A stretch of 64,000 nt of DNA from Nemopilema nomurai (Eukaryota; Cnidaria; Scyphozoa; Rhizostomeae; Rhizostomatidae): contig ML133440.1 of assembly GCA_003864495.1 (NCBI GenBank), positions 296,665 to 360,664 of the forward strand, written 5' to 3'. The notes under the pieces are model-generated. The model had not been told where the DNA came from. It worked only from the letters and a program-made list of their open reading frames with translations, and ran no database searches. Shown here piece after piece: positions 11,701 through 22,524 of the stretch. The stretch's first letter is position 1. Every line of letters begins with the position of its first letter. The translations under genes were made by a program, and so were the position numbers.

Positions 11701-14568
11701 TTATGCATGGCGTAGGCACACATAGTTATGATCAACTAATATGCTTTTGGAAATAATTCATACGATTTTTTCTAAAATCATCAATCTCTGTTCAGAACAC
11801 TTAATTATTCTCTTTTGCCTACGAAGAGCTGTTGCTGAGATGATTTCAAACATTGTTCCTTTAATTGTCCTACACGAGTTTATAGATGGATTCCAGGTGT
11901 GCTATTGCCTTTTCCTCCATATCTCTTTCTGTTCGACCAGCATAACACTGAAAGTCTGATCCCAGTATACGTCATCTCTTTATCTCTATGGAATGTTTGA
12001 TAATTTTCTGTTACAGCTGCTGCATTTCTGCTTTTGACTGGCTGTCTATCTGTCCATATTTTTCCCTAAAATGCTTCTTGACGACCGTTCTCTTTCAAAC
12101 AATTTCTTACTATTTTACATTCCTTCTGCTGAATCAATTCAACTACAAACCACATTCCCTTTCCTTTTTCTTCTCGCCATCACAATTTTTATCTTTCAAA
12201 TTGCTTTTTTCGTGCAATAGATTTTCTATTCAATTTCTAGTTTAAAATAATAATGCAATCAAGAAGGTATTTTAATTCAATTCATGTAGGCAATTTTAAT
12301 GGGAGCAGTTCGTGGCATTGGGTATCAAAAACATGGCGCATTAATCAATATCGTAGGATATTGGTTCATTGGTGTGCCCATGTTTCTTGTATTGATCTTC
12401 AAGGTGCATGTGGGCTTTGTCGGTAAAGTATCCTCTTATTTTCCTTTTTGAGCTGTTTCAGTCCCAGTAAAGCATTTCAACTTCTCAGAAAATTCAACAG
12501 CAGTCATAAACAATATTTCTAACTTGCAATTTTTGGAAGTTTAAGTTCAGCTAGTATTCATTCAGTATGGGTGATTAGTTTTTATTTGCATTTTAAGAGT
12601 ATATATTCCTAATAATTCGGAAACTGTGCATGCTCAACAATCCTTTGAAGATTGTTTTGTTTGTCCACAGCATTCCGCATTGGAGTTTTGACAGGCTCCT
12701 TGTCTCAAGTTAGTTTTGATTTATTGCTTTCTTTATTCATTAAACAAATTGATTATTATTCAAACTAGCTTTTCGTTGTCACTCTAATACTTCTGACTAA
12801 ATGCGATTCAATGAAATCATGATGGATCATTAATGCTAGCAATAATTTGGTCCATTGTCTCTCAAACAAACATCAAATTCGATTGAGGTATAATGCAAAC
12901 GTCAACAGCCAGGAAGAGATAAAGGTCCAGAGATTAATTACTAGTTCACGGATTGAATATCACAAAAAGAATATTCCAGATCGATTCTCAGTGAGAGAAT
13001 AAGGAATAATAACCATTATCTACATTAAGTATAGAACCTTTTGTAGAAGGCATTCTGTCTTTAATGCTAATTATATATCGTTTAATGGAAAAAACAGTTA
13101 GACCATAATTTTTGTTCTTTGAGGAACCATCAACTCATACATGTATTTCAAACATGCTTTACTTTTCCTAGATCTTGGGCCTATCTATACTTCTGTTAAA
13201 AAGTGACTGGACAAAAGTTACAAACTTGGTAAGCCGTGGTATTAAATTAAACCTGCCCTCATTAGCCAAATGAATAATGCTTTACATTGGAAGACAGTGT
13301 CTAGGCTTGTGGAAGCAATTGTTTGGCTTGCTAATATTTTGTTAGAGTAACTACACCTCTGAAAACAATATCTTATCGTGTTAATATTATGCAATTGATA
13401 TTATTTTATTAATAGCTCCTCCGGGTTATATGTATATATCAAGAATTCTTATTCAGGAAAAGGAAGAAAGCCGTTCTTCCAAGAAAATGGATCCTTTCAA
13501 ATATGAAGATGCTTTGGTATCTAGAAATTCTTATGATGCTGAACTAAAACCTAGCTGCCAAGAAAAGAGGAGAATTGAAGCATCACTTGTTGAAAAGAGG
13601 GTTTCAAACATGACTTGCAGAGGTGAGAATTGCTGAATGATTGCATGTCTGACTAATTTCTGAAAAATGAAAGCTTCAAATGGCTGTTGCACATGTACTG
13701 ATGTCTGAATACGCAGCAAACAGCTTTCCTCTAGTCATTTAAACTATCTGAAGGATGGCCTCAGTTTTTGGCCTTGTGGCAAACTCTCTTTCTGACATAA
13801 AGTTAAGAGTACACAAAAACCTTTTGTATCACACAGGTCAGCCTAATTCTCAGGTTGGCAACCCATTGGATCATTTCGTTTATTTCTTAAAACTTTTGTT
13901 ATGGTAATCGATTCGGCTAATCCTTAACACCAATTCAAGTTTAATAATTTTGATTAAGTTAATACATTTCTTTCCTTTGTCCTCCTCTCCAGTGAGATGG
14001 CTTGAGAGGTCATTTTAATTGTTTTTGAGGAGAAAAGAAGATGGCAGTCTTTGCTGCTGTAAGAAATGAATTTCGCTTTGCGGCATCTTGATGCAATTGC
14101 TATAATCTACTTTGGTGAATACTCAATATATTCAAGATAACAGCTTTCTTACTTTCCATCTTAACTAAAGAGGTTTTATTATCTAATTCAGGTCATGATA
14201 CGCTATTCTCTGGGTTAAAACCAAAGAAGTTTTTTTGCTGCTCCTTAAGTAACATTGTCTGAAATGATTGAACAAGAAAGGTGGATAATGTGAAGGGAGT
14301 TGCGAATTTTAGCAAAAGGAACATATATGAATGAGTTAATACCCAAATGACTTTTACTAACAAATGATTAATTCTCTTTCCAGATCGTGATACTAATGAT
14401 CCTACTGAAAGCCAAAATTTACTACCAGATGATGATGAATCGGGGAACATATTGGATAAAGATTTGAAAAAGACTTTCTCGGACTTAGACATTTTCGCAA
14501 AAATTTCAATTGCATGCCTACTTTTTCTTTTAGTTATCGCTTCACTGATAATAAAAGCATATTATTGA
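2796..14568 (+). CDS. MATE-family (SLC47-like) transporter gene B, 16 exons, intact
   Basis: Inferred proton/organic-cation antiporter of the plasma membrane. Exons: 2796-2814, 4859-5294, 5536-5578, 5924-5968, 8761-8858, 9169-9266, 9772-9885, 10171-10238, 10843-10951, 11425-11500, 11827-11896, 12290-12422, 12671-12708, 13172-13228, 13457-13622, 14384-14568. They sum to 1755 bp (584 aa plus stop) with no internal stop and consistent phases. Exon 1 encodes MSKNRQ and was placed from its phase and length match to genes C-E; an in-frame ATG at 2775 could add seven residues. MATE hallmarks are SVTETLCSQAYGAKN (about residue 75) and RVGTFLGSG. Helix 7 reads AEWVVYQLG, keeping the first of the two glutamates of human MATE1 (E273) but with Q at the second (E278). 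Exon 15 is a charged linker and exon 16 ends in a 13th helix. Intron 4 starts with GC rather than GT. Confidence 0.9.
4190..4311. mobile_element. Short foldback MITE in intron 1 of gene B
   Basis: A 122-bp palindromic element. Its left end ACCGTAAATCCTCGAA (4191-4206) is perfectly inverted at 4295-4310. The interior is G-rich, with runs of more than six G and repeats of a GGGCTTATTCGAG-type motif. It has no coding capacity. The inverted ends and small size fit a miniature DNA transposon; I could not define a clear target duplication. Confidence 0.8.
6859..7670. mobile_element. Nested non-autonomous hAT element
   Basis: An 812-bp insertion inside the THAP transposon. Its ends CAGGGGCGCC and GGCGTCCCTG are imperfect inverted repeats, and it is flanked by a perfect 8-bp duplication CCTTCAAC (6851-6858 and 7671-7678), the length typical of hAT elements. 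GC-rich subterminal blocks (GCCCCTCCTGCCCT) occur near both ends in the same orientation. A frame at 7270-7533 (starting MPRSGRVENEK, with TNIGNFFQK) resembles the N-terminal leader of hAT/ZMYM-type transposases and then stops, so this is an internally deleted copy. Confidence 0.8.
7693..8303 (-). pseudogene. THAP-domain transposon protein, frameshifted and truncated
   Basis: Reads leftward from ATG at 8303: MPGENCGFYGCTNN supplies the opening cysteines of a THAP (C2CH) zinc finger, then the frame is lost. The frame entered by about 8274 continues the finger with FFQIPSPNER, DSDLDRQFKENK and YLCETHFNPSDI (third zinc-binding Cys and the His), then SVPSINLP, the counterpart of the AVPTIF box. 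About 85 further residues follow, ending FYGCFPSDTPLF before a stop at the hAT side. THAP fingers bind DNA, and in P/THAP9-like transposons they recognise element ends. With a frameshift in the finger and the catalytic part missing, this copy should be inactive. Confidence 0.75.
10470..10612. repeat. GATATT/GATACT hexanucleotide microsatellite
   Basis: Intron 8 of gene B holds about 140 bp of 6-bp units GATATT and GATACT with a few substitutions. It makes an open frame of Asp-Ile/Asp-Thr dipeptides that is an artefact of the repeat. Confidence 0.95.
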
Positions 14569-15622
14569 TCAGAGATTAGTTTAAAAATGCGATTCAAAGA
14601 ATTTCTTAGATGGACCTATTCTTGATTGGTCCATTGTGGAGAGCTTACACGAAGTCGGATGGGCTTTAGCGTCAGAATGCTCACCCCAATCCGAAGCATT
14701 TGCCCGTTTCCAAGTGATTACACGACTTCGGATGGGCTTTAACTTCGCTTCGCTTCCCTGCTGTTACACGATGTCGGATTTCTTTGTACTGCGCCTGGGA
14801 CTAATTCAGAAGTAATGCTGAGCTTTGATTCTTGTCCTTTTCCTGGTGCGATAGCTACAAGCAGCTTTTTTTCATCAACAATTTTTCCCGTGTCAGATAG
14901 TTGTGGGTGGTGAACTCAAATAGCATGCCGTTCTGCTGCAATAAAGTGGTTAAACCCGCAAGCATGCCAAGAATAATTTTGATTAAAAATTTCATGACAG
15001 CCACGTTCATGCTGGGTATTTTCTTTTTCAAAAAGCGCACACATTCAGCCTCAAAGTGGGGCAACGTGATCTGGAGAGAGGTTTCGGAGGGAAAACATTT
15101 CGGATTTAGTGGTTGGACGAGAAATAATGCGATTTATTGGTTACACGAGATGGCCTTGAAAGTTTTTTGCTCTTCAAAAATGTGGGGCGGCCATTCCATG
15201 TCTTGTAATATTCATTCACCAGAGATACTATGCAGAGAGATATATGAAGTACCTTGGAGCCCGCTTCCTTGTCGATCACTTTTCGTGAGATATTTTTGTA
15301 TCAGGTTAACGGAACTTCGCTCATTTGCAAAACAGAACGGAAATTGCAATAGGCGCTTGCACAAAAAAACACGCACACTGGTTCTTGGCAACCGACTAAT
15401 TTAAGAGCTTTATTGATTAGAAGCCAAATGTGATGACATCAAGTCCGTAAGTTCGCGCTTCCAACATTGGCGCGAATCTACGTCAAAACGAGGCTAGCAA
15501 GGTTGTTTATCTAGGAGACGTCCTTCTGTTTGCACAGACCACGATTCACTCATGCGAGCCTAGCTGACCAAATATAAACAGGCCCTCAAAGTGAAATTTT
15601 GGCAAAAAAGAGGTACATAGAA
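14569..15622. other. Intergenic region between MATE genes B and C
   Basis: Three spaced copies of a motif starting TTACACGA and containing TCGGATGGGCTTTA or TCGGATTTC lie at about 14646, 14716 and 14764. A 167-codon open frame (14901-15404, plus) is the longest here but has no motif or family I recognise, and a minus-strand frame overlaps it at 14855-15064. I treat it as unproven. The last 100 bases before 15623 hold the likely promoter of gene C. Confidence 0.4.
15573..15578 (+). promoter_or_regulatory. TATA-box-like sequence upstream of gene C
   Basis: TATAAA lies 44 bases before the gene C start codon at 15623. Gene D and E upstream sequences do not show a TATA box at the same place, so this is only suggestive. 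Confidence 0.3.
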
Positions 15623-18600
15623 ATGCCTACAACTCTGCAAGGTATGTATCAGTGTAAAACATTACGATAATTAATGTACTGCAAGTGAAACCGGACGAGC
15701 GTTAGCGCATTGTGCAATATTTTATCGCCGTTATTTGTGTAATCTTGTAACCTGATGACATAATAAGGAGGGATCTAAAAAAATTAATGAAAAAAATGAT
15801 GCCAAGACTGTTGGAGAAAATAACTCAGAATTTTAGCAGTTTCGTAAGAAATTTTAGAGTAACCTTTGAGGTTGAAATATTCAGTCTAGATAACATTCTA
15901 CCAAGTAAAGACAGCCAATTGATCAATTCCATGGTGTGCTTCAGTGATTTTCACGAGTGAGTCGTGATTTAGCTGTTTTTCAAACGCATCATTAGCTCCT
16001 ACTGGCATACTGCGGTTTTTAATCTTGAAGTGTCTGCCAGATCTTTAACGATTATATTTTTCATTGTCAGGGAAAATATCAGAGACAAAACAACCGCCTA
16101 ACCCTGGCAAACGTCCAAAGGAAGAAATGTTTTGGTTTGATATTAGAATCGAAGGCGCTGGTGAAATTGGCTTTGGGAACATGTGTGAATTCTTTTTTCA
16201 CATTTTTAATACCAGTTTGCACTATGCTCATTGTTGGGCACAAAGGAAAGGTTTCCCTTGCATCAATAGGTCTTGGAATCACCATCTGCAATGTTTCAGG
16301 GACATTTCTGGTCATTGCATTGACATCTGTTACTGAAACTCTCTGCTCCCAGGCATATGGTGCAAAGGATTTTAGAAGATTTGGAATTTTAATACAGCGG
16401 TCAATTATCATAACCTTTGTGTCTATTCTTCCGACATGTGCTCTTTGGATCAATATGGATAAAATACTTATGCTCTTTGGACAAGACAAGACAATTTCAC
16501 GGTATGATCCTGATTTTGATAGTGTTTCTTTGCTATTAATTTGAGAAAAATCCTCCCACCTTTCAGTTTTGCTCAGTATTTATTGTTTTTGTGTTGCTTC
16601 TTTCTTACAGATTGGCTGGCAACTTTGCAATTTGTTACATTCCAGGCTTGATGGTAATATCTATGATTTTCTGAGCATATAACTCTTTCCTAATGCCAAG
16701 ACTTAATAGATGCCTTGGTCAGTATTGCCACTTCATTGATACACAATCTTCTATGTAAGAATCAGATCTAATAAGATGGCCATTAAAGCACAAGGTTGGC
16801 AATGTTTTCTTTTATCAAGATTCTGGTGAATCCAATTTTTTTTGCAGTAACAGACCTAGTAGTCTTTGTATATTGTCTAAAATATCATTGAATATCATAA
16901 AAAAGTAAGTCAGCCTTCAGTGATTAAAGCTGATCTGTGGCACATTTAGAATTTACTTTTACTACCAAAATCTTCATTATTTCATACAGTAATGACAAAG
17001 AATTGAAAAAGTGTTTGAGTATTTAATTTTTTGATTCAAATTGGAATATCATGTTCCTCAAACTCGTTGCCTAACTAAAATCTCTATTTAGAAGAGTGTC
17101 TACGTTTTAAGGTCATCAAGTATTTTTCAAAAATTTACAAATGATAATTCTCTTCTATCTGCTCCATGTGTTAGGACAGGAACGATCTAATGTCCATGGA
17201 TGCTACTGTATTTAGAAGAAAAATTATAGCTCTATACTAACCTTTTTGTAATAATCAGACCATTATTACACAGTGGCTGGACAAATGTTTTGCTAAAAAT
17301 AGTTAAAAATGCTGATGATATCCATTAGCAATACCAGGGTGATCCCATAATCTTGGCTTCAACCACATCTATTTCTGATCCATGCACTTCCCTCTTAAAT
17401 ATCTTCACTACCTATAACTGAATATTTCCTTCAATGGAATGGGGCTATATCCTTCATATTTCTTTTATCACTGTCAACTTCATGTCTGGCTATTTTACAG
17501 AACTTTGTACTGTTCAATGTATTGACAAGGTATCTGGCATGCCAGGTGAGTATTCATTGGCTTCTCACTTTCATGTTAGCCTGGTTATTACACAGCTGAT
17601 ACCTTTTGATAACTTTTATTGGCAGCACCCCTTGAACAACATTCATTGGTAGATAGGTGTAGATAATAGTAGTCAGAAACAAAAATGCCTGCTTGCTCGA
17701 TGCAGTGAATGTACTTTAAACTGGGAAAATTCTTATTCAATTATCCGGTCTTCTCGGGACACAAAATTTCAAGATGCGTGCAGATAATCCGAAATTTCGG
17801 ATAATCGAAAAGAGATTAAAAATGGCAGAAACCAGCATAAACAAATAAGATTGGTTTTGTGAAAGTTTATTTCAAAATTACACATAACAGACTACTGTTA
17901 GACATTTAATACTCGTAGAATATAAATGAATCTCTGGCTGAATGCGCGATGCCTCACGCTTCAAACATCTAGCTTATTTTCAATGGAGATGCACACTCTC
18001 TTTCATTTTTGCTCGGACTTTCTTGCCATTATGACTGACAAGAAAACATGGCAATAAAAAAATGATGCCACTCACACATTTGTGATACTGTTTCGGAAAA
18101 TCTCCGGACACATTTTCCCCTGCTGTGTTCATTTATCTTGCAAATATCTTTTCACTTAGAATTTTGACTACTTGTTTCTACCTACTATTAGGGGTCATAC
18201 ATAAATGACGTCCTCGTAGAGGGGAGAGGGGGGTTTATGGTTTTGTTGATGAAAGGTGACACTTTGAAAGGGGGAGGCGAGGGGGGGTTTCAAGCTTTGG
18301 TGATGTCACTACGGTAAATGTGGGAGCATCTTTTCCAAGAAAAAATACATTTAGGTTTAGATATGTAAGCACTCAGACATAAGTTGTTATTTTTTAAAGG
18401 GAAGGGCTAGAACGTAGCAACAGGTTCATCTCCAGCAGAGTATGAAGGCGCATAAAAAATCTCTTCGAAATCTTGATCAAAACTGTTTTATCGTACCTCA
18501 CGGCTGCTACCCCGTGACTCTATCATAACTTTTTATCGCCCATACATTTCGTGCTTTCATGTAAAAATTGTCATCTACAAAAAACGCGAAGCGCTCTACA

Positions 18601-21600
18601 GCCAGTGGCGTAGCCTTCAAAATAGAGTAATGTGCTATTTTACCTTCCGATTTTACAGACAAAGTAAAGATTTTGTAGACCATTTGAAGATTATTCACCG
18701 ATTCATAAAATTGTAAAGTTGAGAGTTATAAAGTTTAAAACATACGAGAATATAAGGAGAGTTATTTTCCGTAGCTATTCATAAAACAGTTTGTCAAAAA
18801 AATGTCAACAGCCAGATAGAGATAGCAGACAATAACTTTCATCGCCAACCTATGCTTTGAAATTTTACGAGTGAGAAGTGACGTCTCTGTCAATATAATA
18901 CAGGGGGTGTCCGAAAGCTGATGACCAAGTGGTGACAGGGGGGAGGGGGGTTAAAAATCATGAAATTTTAGGAGACATCATTTATGTATGACCTCTTACT
19001 TCGATTTATTGCCACATGATAACAAGTAAACTGATACTGAAACAGGATATGCAGAGCCAGGGCCCTTACAATAAATTTCAAGGTGTAATTTTTGGTTTCT
19101 TTGCAAATAATGCTAAAATGAGTTTTTTTACTGGACCGGATAAATGGAATTCGGATAAACGAGGGTCTGATAATTGAACTGTAAGACATTCAAACTTAAG
19201 TCATATGGATGGATTTCCGTTAACGCTGCCATTAATTTTGTTTTAAGTAGCGACCTTTATAACTCCAGACTTTTTGAATCCTTTAATATCACTTATTTAC
19301 AGGGCATCACTTACCCGATTGTTCTTGGCTCGTTGTTGGCACTTGTGGTGAATGGAGTTTTCTGCTACTTATTTGTCTATGTCTGCAATTTTGGAATAAG
19401 GTAACTTTAACTTTTGGAACGTGTATTACTGCTGATGGTGCTTTTTGAAAGTCATTTTGCTATAACATCCTGCATATCAATGATGAATTAGTTGTCTCAT
19501 CAATTCCATCTCTGAATCATGCATTCAAGATAAATTCAAGCTAGAGGTAGATTTATTTTTTAGAAGGAAAAAAGCAGCATGTTTTTCACAAATAGCAGCT
19601 AATTTGACTTGTCTATGTGATAAGTTTGGCTTTTTATTTTTTTCAGGGGTGCAGCATTTGCACTAGATTTGTCCTATTTTTCGTTTTGCTTTTTTGTTCT
19701 TTTTGTTATCTATCTGAACAAGCTTCACCATCAAACATGGCATGGTATGCTTTTTTCAATTTAAGCTACAGTTATCTTCCTTGCCATTGTTTTATCACTA
19801 TCCAACCAGAAGTATCAGACATTTTTATTTGTGCTCATGAAATATGTTGATCAAAGTTGTTTCGTTACCTTCAAATTTCACCATTATTCATCGGAAGATC
19901 CTCCTAAAATCTGTTTTTGGCCTCAAAGCATAGAGGCTTTCCATTCCGAATGCCCTTTTGTGTGAACGTTCAAGAAAAACAGCTAATTTTGGTTGCCTAG
20001 CCTTACAAAAGGTTAGTTGTTAAATTTCAACCAGAAAGATTGACAGAAACACTGATATAGCAAATTTTGTATACATCTTGAAAATAAATTCTAAAACTGT
20101 GATGATTATTTTCGAATCTTTTAGGCTGGTCAAGAGAATGCTTTTTCAAATGGAAAGAGTACTTTTATCTTGCTATTCCTACATCCTGTATGATTTTAGT
20201 GAGATGGGTAGCTGTTCAACTGGGCATTCTGGTATTAGGTAAATGCTTACTGAATTTCTTCATTAATGTCAGTCGTAAATTCGCTTCTAACCAGAGCAAA
20301 ACAATCAATACTATGTCTTCATGAAATAGGAAGCTCGAAAACAATTCAGAATTTTCTGAAATAATTGTTGGAGATAGAGGTTGTGGAACCATCTGATTAC
20401 TGGTAAAACATCAATTATTACCTTGACTTTACTGAATCTCAACTATCTTTCAGGAAACGTTTGTTTATTCCTAGCAGTTTCATCATTTCACCCTAAAACT
20501 TGCTACTGTGCTCTTTAAAAGACACAGGTACTAAGTATGTTAATAAGCGAAAATGAATTTTGATTGCTTTTCAAAATGCCCTTCGACTAAGGAACAATTG
20601 GAAGAACTGAACAAGCTGCTGTTATCGTGTCGTTAAACATCTCTGGGTTGACATACTTTGTAAGTAATAAGAAATACTCCTTCATCGTCGAAATATCAAA
20701 AAAGTGTAGCTTTTAACACTTGGTACAATCCTTTATGCAAAAATGTTGTCTTATGGGCCTCGCCGCGTGGAATAAATGATTTCTCATTTTCTGGTGAAAG
20801 CACGGCAGGGATGGACTAATCTTTTTCAGCGTGTGTTCAAGTGTTCTAATCTTGCATTTTAATCATTCTGCTTTTGTTTCGGTGCCGTTGCCTTGGAGAA
20901 CAACTGTCGCGAAAACAAAAGTCGTGTTCATTTCAGAAGTCATGGTCAATCTTATTGTGTCTATATAATCTTGGACCAGGGCCGCACCAATGATAAGAGA
21001 TAAAAGCACGAATGTATCTTTTTAACGAGGTTTTTCTTGCACAATGGCGCAGGCAAGCTTTTTGTACTTTCGTTTATGCAGAGATTATTAGATTATGCAG
21101 AGATCTATTGTTCAGTCCAATTTCAAAGATTTCAAAATACGTCTTCTGTTAAAGGCCAAAAAAACATATTTCGCTAAAACGTGATTTGCTTCTTCTAGCT
21201 AACATTTGGCGTTTCAATTGGCACCGCCGTCAGAGTTGGTACCTTTCTTGGAGCAGGAAATCCGGAGATGGCAAAAGTCGCAATGAAGGCTAGCTTCATG
21301 GTTTCAGGTAAAGCGACTGTCCCTACACATCTACATATTCTCACAGCAAATCAACGATACCCAACAGATTACCAGTGATATACCCGTGAATATTCTCATT
21401 AAGTTGTACAATGGTTCTGGTTTCGACGTCACAACAAAACTGTGATCCAGTCCCCTTCTGGGCGTGGTTTTGCCCTTGCGAGACAGAGCCAAATGCCACT
21501 TGCGCGAAGTTAACAGGAAATGCAAATGAAATAGCAAATTGTCAATTCGATTTCCGAAAACAACACAACAATTTCAATAAAGCTTACAAATTGCAAGAGT

Positions 21601-22466
21601 AGATTTTATTCCATGGGAGAGAGGCAGGGTCTATTGCCTATTTATCAGCAGCCTGAAAGTTTCTTGAGAGGCACCTCCACTTAATTATGTCCGATAGAGT
21701 TGTGACTGGGGCTTTTTTGCGATTGTGTCACCCTTCTTCGATCGAAATTTTGTGCTTGCTAAACGTTTATGATTATTTGAATATCATACGTTAACTATAC
21801 AGAACATGTAGAGGATGAAATAGCATCAAAGGCAAGTAGCTCCTCGCCTCCTAATTTGATCCTTTTTGCATCGCTACAGCGGTTGTTACAGTTTCTTGCG
21901 GACTAATCAGCATTCCTGCCAAAGATGTGATTGGTTACATATTCACAAATGACCGGTATGTGGCTAACGTCGTTGTTAATAACGATGCTTGGAGTTGAAT
22001 GGGTTTCTGAATGCAGATGTTGATGTTAAATGCTCACCATGCATTTGTGAATATGAAATGTCAGATGCTTTTAGAAAATAGAAAATATCAAATGATTAAA
22101 TTGCAAATATAAATCTTTTGCTCTGGATTAGTGGCGTAACGCACTGTGTGGACAAAAATAGTGCCCCCCCCCCCCAAGAATTGATCAAAACTACTTCCAT
22201 GAGGGCAAAGATATCCCAAAAAAGACTCGATAACTTGGCAATGCTGCCTATACAGAAATGTGGAAGCCAAATTCATTGATAAAGCTGAATTCATTCAACG
22301 ATTCGCAAATATCAGTGCTCGAGGACAAAATGTTGGCTTGTTGAACTTGAATTAGTCTTTTTCCGTTAGAACTTCAAATTTTTTGTATTCATGACGGTTT
22401 TCAAACATTTGTGGACAAGCTATCGCAGAACTTTACAGAAGTTCTATTGATTACGTTAACTGTCTG

Positions 22467-22524
<58 letters not shown>

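Noticed and set aside
14901..15404. 167-codon plus-strand frame between genes B and C
   Set aside because: No recognisable motif, atypical composition, and an overlapping minus-strand frame; kept only as a remark in the intergenic entry.
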